From Uranotaenia lowii (taxonomy: Eukaryota > Arthropoda > Insecta > Diptera > Culicidae): a stretch of DNA of 64,000 nt. Under the pieces are notes generated by a model. The model searched no databases, had not been told where the DNA came from, and saw nothing but the letters and a program-made list of their open reading frames with translations. Of the stretch, positions 32,959-43,958 are shown one piece after another (the first letter of the stretch is position 1; the number at the start of each line of letters is the position of its first letter). A program made the translations under genes and the position numbers. The stretch lies in NCBI RefSeq assembly GCF_029784155.1, contig NC_073693.1, positions 160,282,887 through 160,346,886 on the forward strand, given 5' to 3'.

Positions 32959-33964
32959 CAGTTGCGTTTAAAAAAAGAATGAAATCACGTAGAGCTGCGC
33001 ACCCACTTCCAACTTTGACAAGCTGCCATTTCTCTCTCGGTTGATATTTTTTCATGAAAATTTCACACAGTTTAGTTCAACTATTCAACCAACACTCTAC
33101 GAAATTTGAAGGGAAACAAAGATAGAGCTATTTCCGTAAAAAAGGGAAATTGTGAGTTGCTTCACTAAACTTGCTGTATCTTCGACAATTTTCATTGAAA
33201 AATCTTGAAATTTGGTCCAAAGATGTGAAAATGTTTCATCTAATACCAGGTCAAGTTTCGTCAAAATCGATGAACGTGATCAAAAATGGTTGCGGGTAGA
33301 AAATCAGGTTCATTATCGCCCAGCAGACGATTTCATTCATTTTTGGACGGATGTTTGTATGGAAAACATCGTAATCCATGTATTCTTAGTTTTTTCTTTC
33401 ACAAAGTCAATTTTTTTTTCAAAGAAGGTTGTAAATTGATAGAAACTTCATTCCTGCTTTGTTTAGAAAAAGAAATTGTTCCAACAGAGCTGGTATTGAA
33501 ACATAAGAGCGAATTGAATACTCGCTTTGATTGTGTATCAAATTTGTTTATCGGAATAATTAGCAGGGAATTTCTAAATCTCTGTTCTTCTTATTTCGAA
33601 CTCTGTTGAAACATTTTCTTCATTTTTTTTATCACGTTCATCGATTTTGACAAAACTTGGCCTGGTATTAGATTAAACATTTTCACATCTTTGGACCAAA
33701 TTTCAAGATTTTTCAATGAAAATTGTCGAAGATACAGCAAGTTTAGTGAAGCAACTCCAAATTTCCTTTTTTACAGAAATAGCTCTATCTTTGTTTCCCG
33801 TCATTATAAAGACTTCAAATTTTGTTGAGTGTTAGTTGAATAGTTGAACTAAATTGTGTGAAATTTTCATGAAAAAATATCAACCGAGAGAGAAATGGGA
33901 GCTTGTCAAAGTTGGAAGTGGGTGCGCAGCTTCACGCAATTTCATTCTTTTTTGAACGCAACTG
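32959..33964. mobile_element. 1.0 kb TA-flanked foldback element inside the hAT
   Basis: The left arm (about 32959-33290) is the reverse complement of the right arm (about 33630-33964) with a few differences. The ends read CAGTTGCGTTTAAAAAAAGA and its complement, each flanked by TA (32957-32958 and 33965-33966). The 340-bp centre has no recognised coding sequence. TA target and CAGT start suggest a Tc1/mariner-type MITE. Confidence 0.82.
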
Positions 33965-34079
33965 TAGTACGAACAAAAAAAAGTTGTTTACTTTGTTTTA
34001 ACTGGCGGCTGAATCCCTGCAGGGATGTAGGCAAAGAATGGTGGATTGTCAAAGTGCACTGCTTTGATCGAGCAACGTT

Positions 34080-35300
34080 GTGTTGCAGGACTGAGTGTGC
34101 AAAACACTCAATGAAAAGGCTGTTCTTGCGCCGTACTTAGCGAGCTACCGATTGGAAAAGCTGGAGAAGCGCATACTATTGCTGAAAACTTAATCAAACC
34201 TTGCATTCAAGAAGTCGTCCGTATCATAGTTGATGATAAAACAGTGGAATTGGTAAATTCGATTCCGATGTCTGACAACACGGTTTCTCGGCAAATTTGT
34301 GCCATGGCTGAAGATGTTGAAAGCGATTGAGAACTTCAAAATTCGACATGCAGCTTGACGAATCCACAGATGTAGCAGGACTAGCTATTCCAATGATATT
34401 TGTTCGCTATCAAGGTTCTGAATGTTTCGAAGAAGATTTGTTGCTTTGCAAACCGTTGACAACTTCCATGTCAGGGGCCGAAATTTTCAAGCTGAATAAT
34501 TGATGATTATGTTACGGACAACAATATTCCATAGGGAGATGTATGTATGGACGGTGCGAAAGCTATAGTTGGGAATACTGCTGGAGTCGTTGCCAAGATC
34601 AAGTTGCGGTAGTAGTCATTACATCTTTTATCAACATGCACTCGCTATGAAGAAACTAACTATCAACTGATTATCAAGAGAAAAATAAAATTTTGGACAG
34701 AATTGCTCAAAAAGCGCAACCTGGACAGCTTTCCGAATTTAAGAAGCATTCTATCAGAAATAACCTTGAAGTTATCATCCGAAATTTCCAAGAATTATGA
34801 CAATCACAACATTTTTCGTTGATAAATTTATTTTTGTTTTCCTTGGTGTAAACAGGCCCACGTGTCTAATGAAGTCATATACAATTACAATTACAATATT
34901 TTGCCGCAGGACTTGTCGACAGCTTCCAGCAAAATTCCCCGAAGAATATCATAAAATAATAAAAAGATCGAAGACTTTAAATGCGTGGAACAGCTTATTT
35001 TTATGTCAAAGAAACCAGAATCATTAACATCGCAAGAATATGAATGCTTGATAGATATGGCATTGTATTCAAAGCTTCAGGAAAGATTCGTATCCAAAAA
35101 GTCGTTGGAGGAGTATTGGTGTCAACTGAAAAATAAATTTTAAGTTTTGTCCGATAAAGTAAAACTTATTCTTCGGCCGTTTTCCACAACTTATCTATGT
35201 GAGTCTGGATTTTCTACATATATCGCAACGAAAACAAAATACCGATCCCGACTAAACGCGGAACCAGACGTCAGGCTACAACTGACACAAATTTAACCAA
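34080..35300 (+). pseudogene. hAT transposase remnant (ZBED5/FAM200-like)
   Basis: Broken transposase reading frame in several pieces. Near 34170-34330 it reads ENLIKPCIQEVVRIIVDD and SDNTVSRQICAMAEDVE, near 34345-34450 QLDESTDVAGLAIPMIFVRY and EEDLLLCKPL, near 34920 LPAKFPEEYHKI, and near 35175-35255 the C-terminal hAT dimerisation motif PFSTTYLCESGFS followed by KTKYRSRLN. These match hAT transposases of the ZBED5/FAM200 type in order. Frameshifts and stops (for example the TGA at about 34328) rule out function. The N-terminal zinc finger was not recognised, probably because the foldback insertion lies there. Confidence 0.85.
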
Positions 35301-35587
35301 ACTTGTTACAGCATGAAACATCGAGGAAAACGTATTTGTTCTACATTGAAATCATTAATTTTTGATGACACATATTTTGTTAATAAAACAAGACTATTCA
35401 AAGATTAGCCATTCATTACTGATTTTATTGACTTCGATGACAAGATACAGCTTATTTAAACAATAAATGCTATCAAGTTTTAAAACTTGGGTTTTTCATT
35501 CTTTCAAAAATTTAAGTGTTCCGCCAACATTTTTGGTTTTAAAAAGTGCTCAGCCGAGCAAATGATCTGAAAACCCCTGGTTTAGAC

Positions 35588-37486
35588 TAATGAAGTTCAT
35601 TTTTTGCATCTAAGCATTTCATGGAAAAAGTCATAATAATTTCAAAATAAAACATCTAAACAAATTGAAAAATATTTAAAAATGGCAGACTTTGCAAGCT
35701 GAAATGTTTATGCAAAGGTTATATAAACCAATAAATTCCCTGGCTATGCAAAGTGGTCTTTGAGATTTTTTATTTTCATCCACAGCAGCTCATCTACACA
35801 GCTTTAAAATTTCAACAAAAATTTTATATAACATCGATTTGTACTGCCAGTAATCAAGGAATATTTTTAATCAAAAGTTATATTTTTTGGAAGTTTCACA
35901 ACATCTCTAGTGATTTTTGCATGAAAAATTTTGTTTTCCCATAAACATTACATACAAAATTAAATCTGAATTGCATCCGAAATCGTTATTGCTATTTCTG
36001 ACAGCAAAAACAACCAACAAAAGTTATGGGAGGTGTTAAAATTTAAGAATTTGAAATTTTCATACAAAGCTTGCAGCGGTCTAGTGTATATACGACCACA
36101 AAGCTAATTTCTACAATAATGTAATAAAAAAGTATTCTCGGGATTATTTCAGTGTTGATTTCCTTTCAACCTTGCGATTTTATCACACGAAAAAGTTTCG
36201 TTAGTACTTCAGCTTGCTTACCATAACGGGCATTTTTATGTGCATTTTAACTAATAAAGATAAATTATTTTTTGAAATTGACTTAAAAAATGAATTAATG
36301 CAGATCTGCTTGTATATTTTCCTAATTCTCAAATATTGCAATATAATGTGTAAATTCTCCATAACAAAATGTGCTAATTTATATTTCATCATTTAATGAA
36401 TATGAAATTTTTTTATGACTGTTTCCAGAACCGGGAATGGTTTATATAATAGTTTCGAAGCCCTCCGTCTTTGGAGAGGGGGAGCTTCCATATTTAAGAA
36501 GAATATGAGGAAAAAAAATCTGAAATTTTCTCTTTTTTTTTTCAACACACGCCAGTCAGGGTGGTTCAAATCATTTTCAAACTCCCAATTTAGATCAAGC
36601 TGAAGATAAACAATAAAGGAGGTTCCAGTTAATCAAATATTAGGTTTTGATTATGAAACATTGTCTCCACATTAACAAAAAATTGTATCGATTTTTTGGG
36701 GCTGGAGTGATTTATCTTTTATCATTGTCAAAATTTAAATAAATTACAATTATAACTGAAATTTATCCTCTACTAAATAAATATCCTGAATTCAGCATAT
36801 TATTTTCCAAATGATCATTCGTTAATGATTTTTATAATTAAACGATCCCATTGTTAAATTGCTAATATCATTGAGTGATTCTCTAAACATGAATATCTCT
36901 ATGTTTTTGATCTTATCTTTTTCCACATTCAATTTATTGAGATTTTCAAGTCTTGTTTTGATTCTTCAGTAGCTGAAATTCAGTTTCATGGTTTTCCTGA
37001 CGTTTAAGAACTCGAAATCTTTATTTAAGGTACTAAACTCATTTGGATTCCTTATCTGACTTTTTCCAATGATAGCTGATTCTGTGTTTTAAACATTTAA
37101 TCTTTATTCTGATTTTTTTTCTTCAATAGATCATTTCTGCATTTATATCCCTTTGGCTTTGAGGGCATCGAATGAGACTTTTGTCATATTTAAAATAACA
37201 ATGATTTTTTTTGTTTTTCTTTTTTTCTGATGTGGATAATATTAATAAAGATCTCATGAAAACTTTTTATTGTATTCGAAAGATATAACATTGATTTACA
37301 CATTTGGAGCAATTCTTGCTTAGGCTGCGATTGTTATTTTGATTCTCATTTTTTTTTAATTTAATTTGTATTTTGTTTCTTAAAACTTGATTGGAAATTA
37401 TGATTTAGATTTGTTAATATGAACGTGAAAAATTAATAACTAAACAACGCGGCAAAACTAGGCGGAATAGTGGAATCTATGAGAAA
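35588..37486. other. No gene; AT-rich DNA
   Basis: Continues the flank of the hAT insertion. The ORFs are short and composed of low-complexity AT-rich codons. No repeat family was recognised. Confidence 0.4.
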
Positions 37487-37659
37487 TGATTGAAAGGTGG
37501 AATTTCAGCCACACTTGTTCCTCAAAACCTAAAAGAAATATTTTTATTATGATTCCCCCGCAATGATGCAATTTGCGCGGTGAAAACTGGGGGAATCGAA
37601 ATAAAAACAGTTCTAGAAGGATTTAAGGAACAAGTCTGGCTGGAATTTCATCTTTCATT
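37487..37659. repeat. Hairpin repeat 1 (173 bp)
   Basis: Imperfect inverted repeat: CAGCCACACTTGTTCCT near 37516-37532 pairs with AGGAACAAGTCTGGCTG near 37626-37642, with further pairing out to both ends and in to GATTCCCCC / GGGGGAATC around a short loop. The related hairpin at 42708-42865 has the same layout, so this is a small family. Confidence 0.7.
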
Positions 37660-38804
37660 CTTTCTTCATCGAGTGCATTATGTTACATAAGCTAGATGTG
37701 TCGCGTTTTGTATTTATTGATCAAATAAGATTTTTTTTTAGAAATTTAGTCTTAAATCATCCTAGGCTTGAGACATTTCATTCTACGACGCTATATGACG
37801 TTCACGAAATAAAACTAATTGCTAATTGTAAATTTCGATTTGCAATTCAATTATGGTTTTGTATTGAAACTCTATACTTAACATACAAAAACCCTACTTC
37901 GTCTATAGAATGGGTTTTATTAAAAAGTGTAACAAAGCAAGAACATAGTTTGAAATGAAGCAATTAAACTTCCAAAGTAATTCATCAAAAACTTATTTTA
38001 TACATCTACTAGTTGGAAACCATTTAACACGTGTTTACCTCTCACGATGGTCCACAAAATTAGAAAAATCAATTCTAAAATATAAAATCCTCTACTTAAT
38101 TGCAACAAAAAATGATTTTAAAGCATTTTATATGTCATAACAATTGTTATGCTGATATAAAATATTCTTCAATAGACCAACTTCAGCCCCAATTGCTTTT
38201 TTTTCCTTACTCATCTCAATTCTCAACATTGAAAAAGATTTTGATCAATTATCCAAGGCCACAAAATTTACATTTTTTCGAGGTGTAATGAATTTAAAAC
38301 GTAATTTTGACTTATGTGGATGTCCAGAATCTAAATAAGCAATTTTGCTATCAGCTTTTTTTTTATTGAAGTAACGTTTAAAAACAAGTTGAAATTATTT
38401 AATAAATTCTGCATTTTTTTTAAACTTCAAAACAAAAACATAACGTGTTAAAATAAAACTTTTAAATCAATTTGCAAATTTCCTCAAGATTTCAAGATTT
38501 CGATTCATTTTAAGTTCTGCGAAACAAGCTCTAGAAGCTTTCTATCTGTTTACTTTTCTTCATTTATCGAATTTCTATAAAAGTTTTACACCAAATTGAA
38601 TTTAAGATACTTTTAAGGCATAAATTTAATCGTTTGGAAGATTTCAACAATTTTTTAAATGAAATCAAGTTTTTTTTTAACTTTCCGCAGCAGTGTCAAA
38701 AATACCGCTGAATTTTACTTTTTCAGATCATGCATCATCAAAATATTATGCCTTAATTGAAAGAAGTATAATAAACAAAATCAGAATACGATTTTTTCTT
38801 GAAT
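37660..38804. other. No gene; AT-rich DNA
   Basis: Low-GC sequence with short unrecognised ORFs and no repeats that I could define. Confidence 0.35.
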
Positions 38805-38809
38805 GTAGT

Positions 38810-39130
38810 GTCGTGATTTTACGAATCTCAATTCAGAGATTCACCTAAACACGTCTGTCGCTCGCAAGAATAGATCAATGACTGACTTTGTATGTATGTA
38901 TGTATAGATCTGGTATAGAATGGCAGAGAGTTTGATACTCTATATCACCACTACGAAGAATGACTGACTTTGTTTTGTTTGTTTGTCAAGTGCTGCCAAA
39001 ATAGCAAATGTTCTCACAGAAATTTATTTTATTTTATTCATCTACAGTGTTGCCGAATACAACTATTATTTATTTTTATTTCTAATTAAATTTGATTTAT
39101 TTTCTGTATATTCTTCATCTCATCCCTACA
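38810..39130 (-). repeat. TRIM 3' LTR (with 81-bp insert)
   Basis: 321 bp against 240 bp in the other LTR. The extra 81 bp at about 38893-38973 starts with a TATG microsatellite and is flanked by the direct repeat AATGACTGACTTTGT. Similar sequence (TAGATAATC ... TACTCCATATCACCA) follows the other LTR at 40193-40270. Confidence 0.8.
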
Positions 39131-39947
39131 TTCCTTCTCACCTCTATTCTTAATTAAAACTTTTCACACATCAACATTTGTTTTTTTTCTTTAGTGCAAA
39201 ATTTTATTTACCAAATATCCTCAATTTTTATTCCATATTCCTCATCTTTATTCTCCATCCTACAAATTTTATTTAATTTCTACTTTCCCTTCATCACATT
39301 TCTACATTCCTTTTCAACTCTATTCTCAATAGAATCTTTAATTTACCGACTTTTGTTTTTTTTTTTTAAATAAAAATTTTTTTATCCCAAATATCCCTCA
39401 TCTCAATTCTACATTCCATTCTCTGCAAAAGCTTTTCAAATCTTTTTTTTTTTTTTGGCATATTCTTCATTTCATCCGAAAATATTCTTCACAAAAGCCT
39501 TCCCAATTTGTGCTTTCTCTGTCGCTTTGCTTTTATTTACCAGAGCCGGAACAATCCGCAGAAAAACATTCTTAGCAACAGCTTTCTCAAACTGTGCTAT
39601 TCTAAGAAAACCTGCCCAACTAGAAGGCTTATTCAAAACAAACAATCAGCAGCAGCAGCCTTAAATATCTTTTAACTCTTTTAACGGCAATTCCGTCTTA
39701 TTTCCACCGGAAGGCCAAATCAAAACAATCAGCAGCAGCAGCCTTAAATATTTGCGCTTTTCAGGGGCAATTCCGTCTTATTTCCACCGGAAGGCCAGAT
39801 CAAAACAATCAGCAGCAGCAGCCTTAAATATCTGCGCTTTTCAGGGGCCATTCCGTCTTATTTCCACCGGAAGGCCAAATCAAAACAATCAGCAGCAGCA
39901 GCCTTAAATACATGCGCTATTTGTGCTTATTCTACCAACCACGCCAT
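39131..39947 (-). repeat. TRIM interior with tandem repeats
   Basis: About 39121-39440 is pyrimidine-rich with a ~175-bp period (CATTCCTTCTCACCTCTATTC and variants). 39641-39905 holds about 3.3 copies of an 80-bp unit starting AACAATCAGCAGCAGCAGCC (starts at 39641, 39724, 39804, 39884). No open frame spans it. Confidence 0.8.
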
Positions 39948-40187
39948 TGTCGTGATTTTACGAATCTCAATTCAGAGATTCACCTAAACACGTATGTCGC
40001 TCGCAAGAATAGATCAATGACTGACTTTGTTTTGTTTGTTTGTCAAGTGCTGCCAAAATAGCAAATGTTCTCATAGAAATTTATTTTATTTTATTCATCT
40101 ACAATGTTGCCGAATACAACTATTATTTTATTTTATTCCTAATTAAATTTGATTTATTTTCTGTATATTCTTCATCTCATCCCTACA
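39948..40187 (-). repeat. TRIM 5' LTR
   Basis: A 240-bp LTR, nearly identical to the 38810-39130 copy once its insert is removed. Differences are single bases (for example CACGTATGTCG against CACGTCTGTCG), so the insertion is fairly young. Confidence 0.85.
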
Positions 40188-40192
40188 TGTAG

Positions 40193-41786
40193 GTAGGTAT
40201 GATAGATAATCAGTTATCAATGATTGATTTCACTTAAAACTGATACATTTTAATACTCCATATCACCAAAACTAAATGTGATAGTCCAAATTTGACAAAA
40301 GATTCGAGTTCAGGACGCTAAAATCTACCAAACCATTCATTAAAACTTAAACACCAAAAAGCTTCTCCCTTGCGTTCTCATACGACGTGTAAATTGAAAA
40401 AAATCCTTCTAAATCGGTCAAAAACTTGTCATTTTAATCTTCATATTTTATTTTTAATTTCAAATTAATTTACCGATTTTCAAAGTACAGTTTGTATTTT
40501 AAATTTTTAATAATTTTACCGAATTTTAAAGTTAAAGTGTTTTAATTTTTTTGAATATTTATGAAAAGTTTGTCCATGTTTTCAAATTATGAATTTTTGG
40601 TGTTCTCAAAACATAAATCTTTAATTTTTCTCTTAATTAAAAATTCACATTTCAGATCGCGTTTATTTTTTTTCAACTTAAAACACTACAGCGGATTTTT
40701 TCAATTAACCCTTCAGTTGAAGAAAAGAAATGTTAATAATTTTCCTAGCAATTATTCGTGGTTAACTTTTTCCTGACCTGACATTTATTTAAGAATTTAA
40801 TTTTTTTTTCAAAATCTGTGTGTTGGGAATATTAATTTAAAAATTTTAAACTAGACTGCTGACAAATTATTTTGAAGCAAATTTTTAGTTCAGAATAAGA
40901 AATATTATTTTGAAAATTTTATCAATAACTTACCTAAAATATTATTGGTATGAAACATTCATTGTGATTTGTTGTGGAAGTTTTGTTTTATTTATCAGTA
41001 AAACTTATCATTTTTTGAGTTTGTGTGATAGTTATGAGTAAAAAAATGATGTTAGAAATCCATTTCCTTGTTTAATGTGTATTTTTGGTAGTGTTATTAT
41101 TAAATTTGTATTTGGAAATTGTTGATATTTAAAAAATAGGGATATTTTCCAAAAGTAATCCAGTCTAGGACAAAAGGCTAGAAACCCTTTTAAATGGAAA
41201 AGTTTGAAGGAAAAAAAATTAAGGGGAATAGTGCGAGATCCTGGGAAATTGATGGAAGTAAAATTTCATTTTTTTGCAGTTAATTTTTTTTCAGTAATGT
41301 TAACAAATTTAGCGCCTTAATGTATGCAGCATCATTGTTCATCTTTCGATATTAATGGTTGTTCGGCCTTAACGCATTAAGAACCGCGGTATTGTTTTTT
41401 TTTTTGGAACGCGAATAAATCTAAACCAAGAAACACCGAAATTCAGCATTGCATTTCTCAGAATTCACGGAACCAAAAGTTACAAATTTAGTATCTTTGA
41501 GCCACCGAAAGTGCTGTGTTCAATTTTGTAGAGTTTCATGATTAATTTAACATCATTTGAGATTGTTCCGAGCTGCCTTAGCACTTGATTAGCTAGCATT
41601 TGTAAATATTATGAAGGTGTTCTGTTTCCTTTATGATCAAAAAAACTCGTTAAAATAGTCAAAACAGAGACTGATAAATGTTACTCCAAAGCATCAAATT
41701 CTAAACAAAGATTAAATCGATTTTTGAATCAAATTTATAGTAGTCTAATAAATTTTCGCAACCATGTTTTACGTTCATAGGAGTCC
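40193..41786. other. No gene; repeat fragment at the right
   Basis: AT-rich. 41175-41345 resembles 60375-60500 (shared TGTATGCAGCA-CATTGT-CATCTTT and upstream GGTAAAATTT), so it is a fragment of the TIR family that frames 57627-60811. Confidence 0.4.
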
Positions 41787-41790
41787 AGTA

Positions 41791-43954
41791 CTGCCCCTAC
41801 TCGCATAACAGTCCCATATGATTTTTCGTCATTTTTCATCTAACCTTACAGTTCGTCATTTTGAATACAGGGCTTCAATATGCAACAACAAAAAAAGATA
41901 TTTTGTTCTAGAAATTTCGAAAAAAAAAATCAACTCGTGGCTGTCCCATATGAAATATACCCGCATAACAGCAAAAATAGTTTATATAAAGATTCACAAC
42001 TCTTATGAAAACCGGGAGACAAAAAAAATAAGCGCCACCATCAAATATGACGGCAGAAATGCAACTAAAACACAGTGAACACTGTTAGCAGAAAAAACCC
42101 ATTTAAAGCAGTTTTTATCACACGGCGGGACACATGTACTCAGTTGAGAGTTTTTAAGCACAGCAATCAAAAGTCCCATTAACAATAACTAATTATTGCA
42201 CTCAAAAATCTTTAAAGTCAGAAATGAGGGTGTGAATTATTTAATGCCAAGTGCAAAAAATGGGACTGCACACTTTAGATCTGTGGATTGTGACATTTGT
42301 GCCATAGTTATTTCAAATCAGTAAAATAGGTACTGTTTTTTTTTTTAATTTTTCTGCTCGCTAACCGCTTATTATGACTGCAAAAGATTGCACAATATCA
42401 AAATTAAAAAAAAAATAATGTCAGCATGATTGTTTCACTTTGAAGAAGACTCAAAATTTGCTAAATTAATAATAAAATAATATTCTTCAAAATTTAACAC
42501 GACACTTCAGGTAAAGTAAAAAGCCACAGTTTTATAAGTTGATCCAGCTGTTTCTATTATACAGCACTTTGAGTTTTTTTCTAACTGATTTCCATGTAGG
42601 TCATTAAGCTGAATTTAGTTCTATGTACAAATTTAAAAGAGTAAATGAAGGTAGCGGTACACCTCAGGTGAAAATGAAAAAATTTCTCTAGCCAGTAACT
42701 AAAAATAGTTGAGATGAATTATGAGCTGGTCTCAGAGTTTAAAACCTCCAAAGATGTTTTAATTTCGATTCCTCTGATTTAACCGTAGGAATGTTATCAC
42801 GTTAAGGGAATCAAAAAATAAAATCTTAAGAAGTTTTAAACACTGAGACTGGCTTGAAATTCAACTTTTCACTATTTTCTTAAATTATAAATTGTTAAAT
42901 ATTCATCAATTATTATTTTATTTATACACTTTTTTTTATTCATTGTTGAAATAAATAATCAAATTAAAAACATTGTGAACGATAATGTTTTCATTATTAT
43001 TTTAACTGTTTAAGTTTAGGTTTTTCACAATCGATGAATCTGAATGCGGTTAGCTCAATTTTACTGAGTCAGTAGCATTTGTTTCTGCAAAATTTAATCA
43101 AATTACTTTAGAGTGCATTTTGAATAATTTTAAATTGATTGAAAACATATCAGAGTGCATCATGATCTGCACGCTCGGATCTTTATACACAATTTGCAAG
43201 AAATGTTGACCTTTTCCGTCAGCAGGTGGTGCTGATGTTTGTAGCAAGAATGTCTGTTGGAATTTATATGAAACATGTCAAGAGCTGGGTATCTTTATAT
43301 TTACTATCTTTGATAACAGTCCCATGGGTTAAAAATCACGGATTTAGTTACTTTTCAATGTTTCTTCCGGTGAAATAGTATTTGATTTATTGCTTTGAAT
43401 AATTTAATAAAGATTCAATTCATTCGATGTCGAATTATGCACACTAGTTTTCGAAGGCAGGCCAGTAAGAAGGAAGGAATGTCTTCCTGAGTGAAAAACT
43501 ATCAGGTGCAATCAAAAATCGTAAAAAGGTTCAACTTACAATGTGGAATTCACGATATTTTTCCAAAATTATGTTTCTTTTTCTGATAACTGCAGTTAGA
43601 CGTTCAAAAATGATCAAATTTAGGTCTTAGAAAGTAGCTTGGTAAGCAAAACATATCCTGTATGGGACAGTTAATGGGATTGTTATGCGAGTAGATTTGA
43701 AAAAGGTTTCAAATATGCTCGCATAGCAGTCCCATAACGAAAAAAAAAATGTGCTCCCGACCTTACCAATGCCCCAATTTCGAAAATTTCAGGTCTAACG
43801 ATTTATTATACCAACCTAGAACACATCCCATCAAACGTTTTTTGTTTATGCTGAAAGTTGTCGTCACGATTTAAAAATATATCCCGAAACAGAAAAAGCT
43901 TATTTTCTCGCTTGCTTGTTTTTGCATATGGGACTGTTATGAAAGTAGGGGCAG
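41791..43954. mobile_element. 2.2 kb TIR element with repeated CATATGGGACTGTTATG words
   Basis: The left end CTGCCCCTACTCGCATAACA is mirrored at the right end (with TT for CG), and AGTA flanks both sides (41787-41790, 43955-43958), suggesting a 4-bp TSD. The end motif (CGCATAACAGTCCCATATG and its reverse) recurs inside at about 41942-41972, 43661-43695 and 43719-43739. No transposase ORF is seen, so it is non-autonomous. The superfamily is not identified. Confidence 0.82.
42708..42865. repeat. Hairpin repeat 2 (158 bp)
   Basis: Imperfect inverted repeat within the TIR element: GCTGGTCTCAGAGTTTAAAA at 42725-42744 pairs with TTTTAAACACTGAGACTGGC at 42834-42853, continuing inward to GATTCC/GGGAATC. 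It is related to hairpin 1 at 37487-37659. Confidence 0.7.
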
Positions 43955-43958
43955 AGTA

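Larger units (their letters stand above)
32835..35579 (+). mobile_element. hAT element with degenerate transposase
   Basis: A 2745-bp element with ends CAGGGGTTTTCAGATC and GATCTGAAAACCCCTG, flanked by 8-bp GTTTAGAT (32827-32834) and GTTTAGAC (35580-35587). Just inside the left end is a small palindrome GTGCTCCGCGGAGCAC, and its degraded mirror GTGCTCAGCCGAGCA is at the right. It encodes a broken hAT transposase and carries a foldback insertion at 32959-33964. Confidence 0.9.
38810..40187 (-). mobile_element. TRIM-like LTR element (non-autonomous)
   Basis: Two direct repeats (38810-39130 and 39948-40187) start TGTCGTGATTTTACG and end CATCCCTACA, with a 5-bp TSD TGTAG on both sides (38805-38809, 40188-40192). 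Read on the minus strand each LTR begins TGTAGGG and ends ACGACA. One base past the minus-strand 5' LTR is TGGCGTGGTTGG, a possible tRNA primer site, and just before the 3' LTR is GAGGTGAGAAGGAA, a polypurine tract. The 0.8 kb interior has no gag or pol, so it depends on another element's proteins. Confidence 0.85.

Noticed and set aside
39641..39905. CRISPR-like regular repeats
   Set aside because: The 80-bp units are continuous tandem copies without unique spacers, inside an LTR element in a eukaryotic genome.
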